Part shown: one piece after another, positions 6,601-14,943 of the stretch
Layout of the letters: every line of letters begins with the position of its first letter
How positions within the stretch are numbered: position 1 is the first letter of the stretch
Assembly: GCA_009926195.1 (NCBI GenBank)
Contig: RFPK01000008.1
Coordinates: 1-21,660 of the forward strand
Direction of reading: 5' to 3'
Length of the DNA: 21,660 bases
DNA from: Synechococcaceae bacterium WB4_1_0192
GTDB taxonomy: Bacteria; Cyanobacteriota; Cyanobacteriia; PCC-6307; Cyanobiaceae
Translations under genes and position numbers: made by a program
The notes under the pieces: model-generated
The model's input: the letters and a program-made list of their open reading frames with translations, nothing else
Database searches by the model: none
Told to the model about the DNA's origin: nothing

Positions 6601-7707
6601 TCACCGGTATTCCGGTTTCTTGAGCGCGTCGAAACTGCGTTCGAGGATCTGGCCTACGGTCAATCCCAGCGGCAGCTGGCCAGCAAAGGCACTGCCCAGC
6701 ACCCGTTTGTACATCTTGCTGGTGACCAGTCGGTAGGTGGAATCCTGCAGGGGAATCAGGCGAGCCTGCCGGGCGATGCGCCCACCGTTCTGCAGGGTGG
6801 TATTCAGGAATTGTCTGAGTGCTGAGTTGCTGCGCAACTGCTGGTCATTCACGTAGTAGAAGAGCGGGCGCGACAGCGGTTGGTAGCGGGATTGCTGGAC
6901 CGATTGTTCGCTAGGCAGAACAAGCCCGCGTGGACCGTTGATGGCCAGGGCTCTTAGGCTATTGCGGTTGGTCTGGAAGTAGTCGTAGCCGAAGTAGCCG
7001 AGGGATAAGGGGTTGTTGGCTACGCAGCGCACCAGAACCTCATCATCCTCGCTTGCGGTGTAGTCCTGCCTGGCGTTCTCTGCATTGCCATTGATCGCCT
7101 TGTTGAAGCTGTCGTAGGTGCCGGAGTCCTGGCCTGGGCCGCACAGGCTGATCGGCTCATCAGGCCAGCGAGCATTGACCTGGCGCCAGCGCAGAACGCG
7201 CCCCTGCGCCTCCCGACTCCATAGGCGCCGCAGTTCGCCGGTGCTGATCTGACGCGCCCAGGTGTTGGAGGCCGGCACCACCACGCTGATCGCATCGAAC
7301 GCCACGGGCAGCTCAAGGAAGCGGATGCCCTTGTCGGCACAGGCCTTCAGTTCGCTGGCGTTCATCGGCCTGGAGGCGGCGGCGATGTTGATGCCGCCGC
7401 GGCAGAACACCCGCAGCCCGGCGGTTGTGCCGGTGGGCTCCGAGCGGAACGAGATGGCTGTCCCGGCCCGGCTTCTGTACAGGCGGATCGCCGCCTGGGT
7501 GAAGGGGTGAACCGTGCTGGAACCCTCAATCCGCACCACGCTGCTGCCCGTCTGCGCGGTTTCTGCGTAGACCGCACCGCCGGTGATCAGCACGCTCAGG
7601 GCGACGGCGGATCCTGAGGTCAGGCCTAACCAGGTGGCCATGGGCAATCGGGTGAGGATCACGGCGATGGGCATCAGACTGCCGCCAATCTGAATGGCTT
7701 TGTTCAC
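6601..7707 (-). CDS. sphX: SphX-type phosphate-binding protein
   Basis: This is a second family of periplasmic phosphate-binding protein found in cyanobacteria, distinct from PstS. Of 368 residues, about the first 48 form a long export signal (core SAVALSVLITGGAVYA). The PBP-like domain carries IEGSSTVHPFT (60-70), SEPTGTTAGLRVFC (89-102) and CGPGQDSGTYDSFNKA (189-204), which are the phosphate-ligating loops. In cyanobacteria SphX is induced by phosphate limitation and is thought to tune Pst affinity; it works with the PstCAB importer encoded divergently here. A Pho box reading on this strand (7730-7712) ends only 4 nt before the ATG at 7707. If that box drives the gene, the true start may be the ATG at 7674 or 7641, both of which still leave a signal sequence. 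Confidence 0.92.
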   Translation of the reverse strand: MNKAIQIGGSLMPIAVILTRLPMATWLGLTSGSAVALSVLITGGAVYAETAQTGSSVVRIEGSSTVHPFTQAAIRLYRSRAGTAISFRSEPTGTTAGLRVFCRGGINIAAASRPMNASELKACADKGIRFLELPVAFDAISVVVPASNTWARQISTGELRRLWSREAQGRVLRWRQVNARWPDEPISLCGPGQDSGTYDSFNKAINGNAENARQDYTASEDDEVLVRCVANNPLSLGYFGYDYFQTNRNSLRALAINGPRGLVLPSEQSVQQSRYQPLSRPLFYYVNDQQLRSNSALRQFLNTTLQNGGRIARQARLIPLQDSTYRLVTSKMYKRVLGSAFAGQLPLGLTVGQILERSFDALKKPEYR

Positions 7708-7711
7708 TCAG

Positions 7712-7730
7712 GCGTTAAGGAGTGTTTAAT
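7712..7730 (-). promoter_or_regulatory. Pho box reading toward sphX
   Basis: On the minus strand the half-sites are ATTAAACA (7730-7723) and CTTAACGC (7719-7712), TTAA cores 11 bp apart. The flanking bases fit the consensus better in this orientation than on the plus strand, so I assign it to sphX. Confidence 0.7.
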
Positions 7731-7792
7731 CAAGGCCTGTTCGAAATTGTGTACCTTTTTTGCTTGTTGTCTCGGTCGGTTAATGGTCGAAG

Positions 7793-7833
7793 CCTAACCG
7801 GCTGCTGTCCAAGCGTTAACCGTGGCTTAAATC
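7793..7833 (+). promoter_or_regulatory. Pho-box array reading toward pstC-pstA-pstB
   Basis: Half-sites in strict 11-bp phase: CCTAACCG (7793), a weak GCTGTCCA (7804), GTTAACCG (7815-7822) and CTTAAATC (7826-7833). The last two match the cyanobacterial PhoB consensus well. The array ends 55 bp before the TTG proposed for pstC, a suitable distance for a Pho-driven promoter. Confidence 0.78.
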
Positions 7834-7887
7834 AAGGCGAGCCTGCTCATGAGAGCGTGGGATTGGAAGGTTTGAGGGTTCGTCCAG

Positions 7888-8874
7888 TTGGGGCAATCGT
7901 TGTCCGGGGGATCTCCCCCTCATGGCCATGGTCAGCTGGATCCCTTCTCCCAGCGCCGACGCCCCCCGCTGGAGCGCCTGCAGGATCGCAGCTTTCGGCA
8001 ACTCACCATCCTTCTCGCCTCAGTGGTCGGGCTGGTGCTCCTGGGTATCCTGTTCACCGTTCTGCTCGGATCGCGTGACGCGATTTCGGCCTACGGTCTG
8101 AGCTTCCTGGTCACGTCGGACTGGGATCCGTCCGCAGATCGCTATGGCGCCTTCACGGCCATCTACGGCACGATCGTCACCTCACTTCTGGCCCTGCTGA
8201 TCGCTGTCCCGCTCGGTGTCGGCACAGCGATCTTCATCACCGAAAACCTGATCCCCCTGCGGATCCGTCAGGTCCTGGGGGTGATGGTGGAGTTGCTGGC
8301 AGCCATTCCCTCGGTGGTCCTTGGGCTCTGGGCGATCTTCGTGATGGAGCCCTTCATCCGGCCTGGCCTCACCAGCCTGCATCAACTCCTGGGCTGGCTT
8401 CCCTTCTTCTCCACCGAGCCTCAGGGGCCTGGCATGGCTCCGGCCATCTTGATTCTGGTGGTGATGATTCTGCCGATCATCACAGCGATTGCCCGTGATT
8501 CCCTGCAGCAGGTGCCGATCGAACTGCGGCAGGCTGCTTATGGCGTGGGCACCACCCGTTGGGATGCCATCTTGCTTGTGATCCTTCCAGCTGCCATTTC
8601 CGGCATTACCGGTGGTGTGATGCTGGCCCTGGGTCGCGCCATGGGTGAAACCATGGCTGTGACGATGATCATCGGCAACTCCACCAACTTCAGCTGGAGT
8701 CTTCTGGCACCGGGCAACACCATCTCCTCAATGCTGGCCAATCAGTTTGGTGAAGCCGATGGCCAGCAGGTGTCCGCACTGATGTATGCCGCTCTGGTTC
8801 TGATGCTGCTCACACTGGTGGTCAATATGATGGCCCAGTGGGTGGTGCGTCGTCTCAGTCTGAAATACAGCTGA
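7888..8874 (+). CDS. pstC: Phosphate ABC transporter permease PstC
   Basis: PstC is one of the two membrane subunits of the high-affinity phosphate importer. 328 residues counted from TTG at 7888. No in-frame ATG occurs upstream after the stop at 7873, and a TTG at 7900 is an alternative. About six membrane helices are visible, starting with LTILLASVVGLVLLGILFTVLL. The permease loop that docks the ATPase reads LRQAAYGVGTTRWDAILLVILP (nucleotides about 8524-8589), the BPD_transp-1 EAA-type motif. The gene heads the pstC-pstA-pstB operon: pstA starts 6 bp after its stop. A Pho-box array lies upstream and sphX is divergent. Length and motif order are normal for the family. Confidence 0.95.
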   Translation: MGQSLSGGSPPHGHGQLDPFSQRRRPPLERLQDRSFRQLTILLASVVGLVLLGILFTVLLGSRDAISAYGLSFLVTSDWDPSADRYGAFTAIYGTIVTSLLALLIAVPLGVGTAIFITENLIPLRIRQVLGVMVELLAAIPSVVLGLWAIFVMEPFIRPGLTSLHQLLGWLPFFSTEPQGPGMAPAILILVVMILPIITAIARDSLQQVPIELRQAAYGVGTTRWDAILLVILPAAISGITGGVMLALGRAMGETMAVTMIIGNSTNFSWSLLAPGNTISSMLANQFGEADGQQVSALMYAALVLMLLTLVVNMMAQWVVRRLSLKYS

Positions 8875-8880
8875 ATCCTG

Positions 8881-9786
8881 ATGTCCTCGTCGCTTGCAAG
8901 TCCCAATTCGCTCCAGAGTGTTGGCAGCCTGCGCTACCGCCCGGCCCTTGCCCGAAACCGCCGCAATCAGTTGTTCACCGCTGTTGCGACAATCTGTGCC
9001 GCAGTGGCTGTGCTGCCGCTGATTCTGGTGCTGATCTACGTGTTGATCAAGGGAGGTTCGCTGATCACATTGCAGCTTCTGATCGGCTTGCCACCCGCCC
9101 CCGGCCTTGGTGGTGGTGGTATCGGTAATGCCATCCTTGGCACGATCATCGTCACCCTGATAGCCAGCGCCATTGCCATCCCTGTCGGTGTGGGTGGTGG
9201 CATCTACCTGGCGGAATACTCACGATCCGGCCCCCTGGCCAGATTTGTGCGTTTTGGCACCAATGTTCTTGCCGGAGTCCCCTCGATCATCTGCGGCGTG
9301 TTCGTCTATGGCCTGATTGTGAGCACCCGCCTGTTCTTTGATCAGAGCTACAGTGCTTTAGCGGGTGGGATTGCACTGGCGGTGCTGATGCTCCCCACCG
9401 TGATCAAAACCACGGATGAAGCCCTCAAGCTCGTCCCTGATGAGTTGCGCTGGGGTGCCATTGGCATCGGCGCCTCGAGTTTCGTCACGATTGTGCGTGT
9501 CACCTTGCCCGCCGCGTTCTCCCCGATCGCTACCGGCGTGGTGTTGGCGATTGCGCGTTCAGCTGGTGAGACAGCTCCCTTGATCTTCACGGCACTGTTC
9601 TCACCATTCTGGCCTGAAGGTGTTTTCAGTCCTATTGCGACAATGTCCGTGCTGATCTATAACTTCGCGATCATGCCGTATGAGGTTCAGATCGCACTGG
9701 CCTGGGCTGCCTCGTTTGTACTTGTACTGATGATCCTCGCTGCCAATCTGTTTGCCCGCTGGCTCAGCCGCCTGGCACAGGCCTGA
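8881..9786 (+). CDS. pstA: Phosphate ABC transporter permease PstA
   Basis: The second membrane subunit of the phosphate importer, 301 residues from ATG. A first helix is visible at about 40-60 (TICAAVAVLPLILVLIYVLI) and five more follow. The glycine-rich segment PPAPGLGGGGIGNAILGTI and the sequence GVGGGIYLAEY are typical of PstA. The ATPase-docking loop reads ELRWGAIGIGASSFVTIVRV followed by TLPAAFSPI. The gene sits 6 bp after pstC and 20 bp before pstB, so the three are co-transcribed. Nothing is truncated. Confidence 0.96.
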   Translation: MSSSLASPNSLQSVGSLRYRPALARNRRNQLFTAVATICAAVAVLPLILVLIYVLIKGGSLITLQLLIGLPPAPGLGGGGIGNAILGTIIVTLIASAIAIPVGVGGGIYLAEYSRSGPLARFVRFGTNVLAGVPSIICGVFVYGLIVSTRLFFDQSYSALAGGIALAVLMLPTVIKTTDEALKLVPDELRWGAIGIGASSFVTIVRVTLPAAFSPIATGVVLAIARSAGETAPLIFTALFSPFWPEGVFSPIATMSVLIYNFAIMPYEVQIALAWAASFVLVLMILAANLFARWLSRLAQA

Positions 9787-9806
9787 AATCCTTCACACTC
9801 CGAACC

Positions 9807-10625
9807 ATGACCCTGTCTCAGCTTGCTGCATCCAGTCAACAGGATGCTTTTGCCTCGATCTGCCTATCGCTTCAGAATGTCGGCATCAGTTACGGTGCCA
9901 GCCAGGCCGTTCGCGGTGTCTATATGGAGATTCCCCGCGGTAAGGTGACTGCCTTCATCGGCCCATCCGGCTGTGGCAAAAGCACTGTGCTGCGCGCACT
10001 CAATCGTATGAACGATCTGATTGAGGGTTGCAGCCTTAGTGGCCGCGTCCTGTTTGATGGTCAGGATCTATATTCCCGTGATGTTGATCCTGTCGAGGTG
10101 CGGCGCCGCATCGGCATGGTCTTCCAGAAGCCGAATCCCTTCCCCAAGAGCATCTACGAGAACATTGCATTTGGTGCCCGCATTAATGGCTACCGCGGCG
10201 ATATGGATGATCTGGTGGAGCGATCTTTGCGCAAGGCCGCTATCTGGGATGAAACCAAGGACAAACTCCATGAGAGTGGCTATGCCCTCTCCGGTGGACA
10301 GCAGCAGCGCCTCTGCATTGCCCGAGCCATTGCGATTGAGCCCGAGGTGATCCTGATGGACGAACCCTGTTCCGCTCTCGACCCGATCTCCACCCTCAAG
10401 ATCGAGGAGATGATGCACGAACTCAAGAAGAGCTATACTATCGTGATCGTGACCCACAACATGCAGCAGGCTGTTCGGGTCAGCGATATGACGGGTTTCT
10501 TCAATGTCACCGTCGGTGATCAGGCCAAGGTGGGCTGCCTTGAAGAGTTTGCGCCAACCGAGCAGATTTTCAACGCACCTCGCCAGCAAGCCACCCAGGA
10601 TTATGTCTCCGGTCGCTTCGGTTGA
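9807..10625 (+). CDS. pstB: Phosphate ABC transporter ATP-binding protein PstB
   Basis: PstB is the cytoplasmic ATPase that powers phosphate import through PstCA. The 272-residue protein contains Walker A GPSGCGKST (52-60), the Q-loop in MVFQKPNPFP (Gln107; the KPNPFP sequence is diagnostic of PstB), the signature LSGGQQQRLC (161-170), Walker B VILMDEPCSALDP (181-193) and the switch His217 in VTHNMQQA. The C-terminus ends QDYVSGRFG, as is usual for the family. It is the third gene of the pstCAB operon. No phoU follows; the next gene on the strand is a small DUF7219 protein. Confidence 0.98.
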   Translation: MTLSQLAASSQQDAFASICLSLQNVGISYGASQAVRGVYMEIPRGKVTAFIGPSGCGKSTVLRALNRMNDLIEGCSLSGRVLFDGQDLYSRDVDPVEVRRRIGMVFQKPNPFPKSIYENIAFGARINGYRGDMDDLVERSLRKAAIWDETKDKLHESGYALSGGQQQRLCIARAIAIEPEVILMDEPCSALDPISTLKIEEMMHELKKSYTIVIVTHNMQQAVRVSDMTGFFNVTVGDQAKVGCLEEFAPTEQIFNAPRQQATQDYVSGRFG

Positions 10626-10678
10626 GTGCGGTGTGGACCGCGCTGCTGCGTCGGACTCGATAGGGTGTGAGGTGTTGC

Positions 10679-10957
10679 ATGCCGAGGCCTTCCACCTTGA
10701 CTGATTCAGTTGCCGGCGCAGGCGATGCTTCCGATTCCGGTGTGCATGCCCCGTTCGAGTGCTTCAGCCATTACCACGGTGACGACTGGACTCCAGAGCG
10801 CCTCGCCTTCCATCAGAATCTTGAGCAGTTCGCTGATCGGGTTGGCTTGATCGTCGCGCTTCAGGGCAGTGGCAAGATCAGCCAGGAGCTGGCCTTCGAT
10901 CAGATCAAGCAGCTCTGGTCTTCACTGCGCATCAGTAAGGCTGCACTGTTGGAATAA
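10679..10957 (+). CDS. DUF7219-like small protein downstream of pstB
   Basis: 92 residues from ATG at 10679; a GTG at 10667 would add four. After a variable N-terminus comes FSHYHGDDWTPERLAFHQNL, then EQFADRVGLIVALQGSGKIS, then AFDQIKQLWSSLRISKAAL. From memory this matches the pattern of the small cyanobacterial/plastid family DUF7219 (YxGxxTPExLxFNxNLQEF, then GGKxSxExAYxxIKxLWKxLKxSKK). The function is unknown; the protein is soluble and helical. It lies 53 bp after pstB on the same strand, so it could be the last gene of the pst operon, and it ends 2 bp before the stop of convergent ppk1. No separate promoter or Pho box was seen. Confidence 0.8.
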   Translation: MPRPSTLTDSVAGAGDASDSGVHAPFECFSHYHGDDWTPERLAFHQNLEQFADRVGLIVALQGSGKISQELAFDQIKQLWSSLRISKAALLE

Positions 10958-10959
10958 GT

Positions 10960-13092
10960 CTATCTTTGCAGCATATCTGGCCACGTCGCCATGAGCTCAT
11001 CCTGCGCTCTTCGTTCAATCCCTGCACTGCGGCAGCGCTCATATCGTCCCGTTCCATCCATCTGCCATGCGGAGCTGTTGTCCTCGAGATAAAGCTTCAA
11101 CAGATGCTCTAGCTGGCAACGCAGGCCAGGATCCTCTACTGGAACCACAGCCTCAACGCGCCGATCGAGATTGCGTTCCATCCAGTCGGCGCTTCCCAGA
11201 TAGATTTCAGCTGCCCCGGCGTTGCTGAACCAGAATAGGCGTGAGTGCTCGAGGAAGCGATCAATGATGCTCCTCACCCTGATCGTTTCACTCACACCGG
11301 CCAGGCCGGGCCTGAGGCTGCAGATGCCTCGCACCACCAGATCGATCTGCACGCCTGCTTTGGAGGCCTCATAGAGCAGAGCGATGATGGTCGGATCCAC
11401 CAGGGCGTTCATCTTGGCCCTGATCGCCGCCGGTCGCCCAGCTTGGGCGTGCTCGGTTTCCCGCTGGATCAGCTCCTGCATGCGTTGGCGCAGGCTTCCT
11501 GGTGCCACCAGCAGGCTGCGGTACTCATGTTGTTTCGAATAGCCCGTCAGGCTATTGAACAATTCAATAGCATCGTCAATCAGATTCTGCCTGCAGCTGA
11601 GCAGTCCTAGATCCGTGTAGAGCGTGGCTGTTTTGCTGTTGTAGTTGCCTGTACCGACATGGACATAGCCCCGCAGTCCTGTTCGCTCCTGGCGCATGAC
11701 AAGGATGAGCTTGGTGTGGGTCTTGAGGCCCATCACGCCGTACACCACATGCACCCCCGAGCGCTCGAGTTGGCGCGCCCATTGGATGTTGTTGTCCTCA
11801 TCGAACCGAGCCTTCAGCTCCACCAGTGCCATCACCTGCTTGCCGTTCTCGGCGGCGCGGATCAGGGCGCTGATGATCGGTGAATCCTTGGATACGCGGT
11901 AGAGCGTGATCTTGATTGCAAGCACCGAGGCATCATCAGCGGCCTGATTGATGAACTCCTCGACTGATGTTGAGAACAGATCAAATGGATGGTGCAGCAG
12001 CACGTCGCCACGGCGTAGCACCGCGAAGATGCTCTCAGATTCCTGCTTTTTGATTGAGCCATCTTCCAGCATGCTTGCCTGGCTGCATTTCAGCTGTTTT
12101 GTTGTTCTCCCCTGAAAGGCTTTGTCCTTGAGCTGAGCAGCTGGGATCGTCAGCAGTTCCATCAGATCCCCTAGCCCGAGCCATCCCTTGATCCGATACA
12201 CATCCAGTGGTTTGACCTGCATTCCGTCCATCAACAGCGCCACCAGCCCATCTGGCATCGCGGCACTCACTTCGAGCCTCACCACCTCACCCCCGATGCG
12301 TCGCTTGCGTAGGCCTCGTTCAAGCTCCTGCATCAGATCGTCGGCTTCCAGTTCACGCAGCTCCAGATCCGCGTCACGTGTCACGCGGAAGAACCCAAGC
12401 CATTCCACCTGCTTGTGACAGAGAAACCGCTGCAGGTTGGCGGCCACGAGTTGCTCCGATGGCACCGCGATCAGATGCGGTGTTGGCCGGATGCCGCCGT
12501 GCAGACCTCCAGGCAGTTGTACAAATCGCTTCGTGTTGTGCTTCGGTAGCTTGATCCGGATCAATTGCTGTTGTCCATGGTGCGGATCGCGGACCAGCGC
12601 AGCGATGTTCAGGCTGAGGTTGCTGACGAATGGAAATGTCTCCCCGCATTCGTGTATCGCTGGCGTCAGGACCGGCAGGAGCTTGTGCTCCATGTAGCTG
12701 TTCGCCCAGTCCTTCTGGCGTCGCGTGAGTTGTTGGTAGTTCAGCAGTGCAATTCCATGGCACCTGAGCTCTTGCCGCAATGTTTCGCAGCCATGTTGCT
12801 GTTGCAGCTCCAGCAACGGATCGAGTTGGCTCCGGATCTCGTGGAGCTGTTGCAGTGGTGTGCGGCCATCCCTACTGAGCCTCTGCAGCTGACCATGCTG
12901 TTGTGCTTGCAGGGATGCTACTCGCACCATAAAGAACTCATCGAGATTATTGCTGAAGATCGCGTTGAACTTTGCCTGTTCCAGCAGGGGGGTGCGTGGA
13001 TCCAGGGCCTGAGCAAGCACCCGTTCGTTGAAACGGATCCAGCTCAACTCGCGGTTGATGACCAGCTCATAAGGCAGGATGTCTGCAGTCAC
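10960..13092 (-). CDS. ppk1: Polyphosphate kinase 1
   Basis: PPK1 reversibly polymerises the terminal phosphate of ATP into polyphosphate. The 710-residue protein has the N-terminal domain (ELSWIRFNERVLAQA, 15-29, and FSNNLDEFFMVRVA), a middle region with LVRDP, and two phospholipase-D-like catalytic domains. The autophosphorylated histidine is His459 in GLKTHTKLILV, with HVGTGNYNSKTATLYTDLGL just after. The second conserved histidine is His616 in FLEHSRLFWF, followed by SADWMERNLDRRVE. These correspond to His435 and His592 of E. coli Ppk. Length is normal. The corA-type gene ends 84 bp upstream on the same strand, so the two may be co-transcribed. I saw no TTAA-based Pho box in the 84-bp gap. 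Confidence 0.97.
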   Translation of the reverse strand: MTADILPYELVINRELSWIRFNERVLAQALDPRTPLLEQAKFNAIFSNNLDEFFMVRVASLQAQQHGQLQRLSRDGRTPLQQLHEIRSQLDPLLELQQQHGCETLRQELRCHGIALLNYQQLTRRQKDWANSYMEHKLLPVLTPAIHECGETFPFVSNLSLNIAALVRDPHHGQQQLIRIKLPKHNTKRFVQLPGGLHGGIRPTPHLIAVPSEQLVAANLQRFLCHKQVEWLGFFRVTRDADLELRELEADDLMQELERGLRKRRIGGEVVRLEVSAAMPDGLVALLMDGMQVKPLDVYRIKGWLGLGDLMELLTIPAAQLKDKAFQGRTTKQLKCSQASMLEDGSIKKQESESIFAVLRRGDVLLHHPFDLFSTSVEEFINQAADDASVLAIKITLYRVSKDSPIISALIRAAENGKQVMALVELKARFDEDNNIQWARQLERSGVHVVYGVMGLKTHTKLILVMRQERTGLRGYVHVGTGNYNSKTATLYTDLGLLSCRQNLIDDAIELFNSLTGYSKQHEYRSLLVAPGSLRQRMQELIQRETEHAQAGRPAAIRAKMNALVDPTIIALLYEASKAGVQIDLVVRGICSLRPGLAGVSETIRVRSIIDRFLEHSRLFWFSNAGAAEIYLGSADWMERNLDRRVEAVVPVEDPGLRCQLEHLLKLYLEDNSSAWQMDGTGRYERCRSAGIERRAQDELMATWPDMLQR

Positions 13093-13176
13093 GGCCAGGG
13101 GGCTCGACTCTTCCCAGTGTCCACGGCTTTGGTTGTGATCGGGTTATCGATCGCAGCGCTGGGAACACTTCGATTC

Positions 13177-14298
13177 TCAGTGCCCTCGTCGCTGTGTCCA
13201 ATCCTCAAACCAGCCCCGTCGCCACAGCCAGCTGGCCTGGATCAGAGCAACACCGCACATCAGTGCAATACAACCAATGTAACCATATCGCCATTGCAAT
13301 TCTGGCATGTTTTCGAAATTCATGCCGTAAATCCCGGCAATGAAAGTTAGAGGTGCGAAAATCGTAGAGACGATCGTTAGTGTCTTCATGACTTGATTGA
13401 GGCGATTGCCGGTGCTTGCCATGTGGGCCTCTGTTACCGCATCGCACTGGTGACGCAGAATCTCGCAGCTCTCAAATATCTGCTCTACTAGCTGCGCCAT
13501 CTCCTGGAAGCCTTGTAGGCCTTCTGGGCCGATCATCGGTTGGCTCCGCCGTAGAAACATCAGAATCTGATGTCTGAGTGGCCAGAGCTGCCTGCGGATG
13601 TGGCGTAGATTGGTTCGCACTTGATAGGCGCCGTTCAGAACCCTTGGCCGCGGATCCCGTAAGGCCGCCTCCTCCAGATCGTCCAACCGGCTCGCCATCT
13701 GCTCCAACATTGGCAGAATGCCATCTAGGAGACTATCCAGCGTGTAGTGAAGAAGGTCGTCCAGAACCTCCGCCGTTGCTCCAGGACTGTAATCAAGTAG
13801 CCATTGGGTCAGCTCCACGAATGGTTGACCCTGTGGAGCTTCTTCGATTGAAATCAGATGGCGTTCCGTCAGAACCAGGCCTACCTGATCGCTGATCAGT
13901 TGCATCGGATCCCGGCTGAAACGCAGCCGATGCAGCACCACTGCCACCACTGCTCCGTCGGAGTCCAGGCGGGTCGCTTGAGGGGTCTCCAGCAACAGAG
14001 GTCCAAAGCTCTCCGGCACGGAACAGATTCTCAGGACGGCTTGAATCATCAGCGGGTCGGCCAGGCCGCTGATCCGGATCCAGATCGGCAGGCCAGCATC
14101 ACTCCAGCCCTGCAGTTCTTCGAGGGTGCAGTGCGGGACCAGTTCAGCCTGCTCCCGTCTGAGCAGGACTGCGGATAGCTGAGTCGCCGCCCTCCCACCG
14201 CTCACGAACAGGCTGAACGGCAGACCTCCCGGGCGTTCCTCAAGTTGCCGTGGGATCAAGGAGCCAGGGGTCGGTCTCCGCTGGGGTGAACCGTGCAC
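13177..14298 (-). CDS. corA: CorA-type divalent metal ion transporter
   Basis: CorA proteins form pentameric channels for Mg2+ or related ions. The C-terminal signature is present: FIAGIYGMNFENMPEL (GMN at about 325-327 of 373) between two membrane helices (TLTIVSTIFAPLTFIAGIYG and YIGCIALMCGVALIQASWLW), ending in the basic tail RRGWFEDWTQRRGH. The preceding long helix (PMLEQMASRLDDLEEAALRD) is the usual stalk. I chose GTG at 14298, which gives 373 residues and starts just before SLIPRQLEERPGGLPFSLFV. The frame stays open to a start at 14598 (473 residues), but the extra 100 residues are low in structure. It lies upstream of ppk1 on the same strand. Mg2+ is the main counter-ion of polyphosphate, so the pairing is sensible; substrate is inferred. 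Confidence 0.9.
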   Translation of the reverse strand: MHGSPQRRPTPGSLIPRQLEERPGGLPFSLFVSGGRAATQLSAVLLRREQAELVPHCTLEELQGWSDAGLPIWIRISGLADPLMIQAVLRICSVPESFGPLLLETPQATRLDSDGAVVAVVLHRLRFSRDPMQLISDQVGLVLTERHLISIEEAPQGQPFVELTQWLLDYSPGATAEVLDDLLHYTLDSLLDGILPMLEQMASRLDDLEEAALRDPRPRVLNGAYQVRTNLRHIRRQLWPLRHQILMFLRRSQPMIGPEGLQGFQEMAQLVEQIFESCEILRHQCDAVTEAHMASTGNRLNQVMKTLTIVSTIFAPLTFIAGIYGMNFENMPELQWRYGYIGCIALMCGVALIQASWLWRRGWFEDWTQRRGH

Positions 14299-14569
14299 AG
14301 GTATCAGACCCTCTGTCTGGCCCTTCCTGGACGTTAGCGATGTCCGTTGGCTCCACGCTGTCAGCAGGCCGACAGGTTGCCGGTGTCGTCGCCGACAGCC
14401 ATGTCGGCAGTTTGCGAGTGGAGTGGTCTCACCGCCGCCGGAGAGCCTGCGTGGAGCACAATCGCACTGATTCAGGCACGAGCTGGTGGTGGCGTTCCAG
14501 TGGCAGGTGCTTTCTTTCTCCTCTGCTGTGGTGCCTGGTGATCCAGGGTGGCTGGCTCGTTTTGCTGGT
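14299..14569. other. Intergenic region upstream of corA
   Basis: 271 bp between the proposed corA start and the end of the 74-residue gene. It is open in the corA frame but shows no recognisable domain, Pho box or terminator. The corA promoter should lie here if the short start is right. Confidence 0.4.
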
Positions 14570-14794
14570 TCATCTCGACCGCGTGATCCTGCTGTCAAGG
14601 CCGAATCCGCTGCAGGATGCTCCGGCCAGGCCCGTCATGATCTGGCGGTGAAAGTCCGCGTAGTCAGGACGGTTTAGCAGGGCATCCCTGGTGGGCTCGT
14701 GAAGCAGGGATGCCTGAAATACGCTGGCCATCATCAGAGCTTCGCGTTGGTCCAGGCAGAGCAGGCACTGACCATCAACCTGCGTGATCTTCAC
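14570..14794 (-). CDS. Small hypothetical protein (74 aa), divergent from the CHAD gene
   Basis: Starts at GTG 14794, preceded on the minus strand by a good ribosome-binding site (AGGAAG, 4 nt spacer). The N-terminal two-thirds read as a compact soluble protein: MKITQVDGQCLLCLDQREAL, then ASVFQASLLHEPTRDALLNR, then DYADFHRQIMTGL. The last 15 residues look unstructured. No motif that I recognise, no signal peptide. The promoter region up to 14868 is shared with the CHAD-domain gene and contains a Pho box, so phosphate control is possible. Support is the Shine-Dalgarno sequence and the amino-acid pattern. Confidence 0.6.
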   Translation of the reverse strand: MKITQVDGQCLLCLDQREALMMASVFQASLLHEPTRDALLNRPDYADFHRQIMTGLAGASCSGFGLDSRITRSR

Positions 14795-14847
14795 GGAACT
14801 TCCTGAGAATCTGCAAAACTTAGCAGGCTAAACAACTTCTTATTCTT

Positions 14848-14866
14848 CATAACCTCTCCTTAACGA
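14848..14866 (+). promoter_or_regulatory. Pho box upstream of the CHAD-domain gene
   Basis: CATAACCT (14848-14855) and CTTAACGA (14859-14866), cores 11 bp apart, with flanking bases in the plus orientation. The first possible start (TTG 14869) is only 3 bp away, so the real CHAD start must be further downstream. Confidence 0.78.
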
Positions 14867-14943
14867 CCTTGGTGGCTGTGTCACGGCAGATTGGTGCTGA
14901 AGGCTACCGATTGCCCTGCGTGACCGTCCAGGTTGATCCCGAG

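Noticed and set aside
13111..13165. TTCCCAG...CTGGGAA inverted repeat between corA and ppk1
   Set aside because: Only 7 bp with a 41-nt loop and no T-run; too weak to call a terminator or operator.
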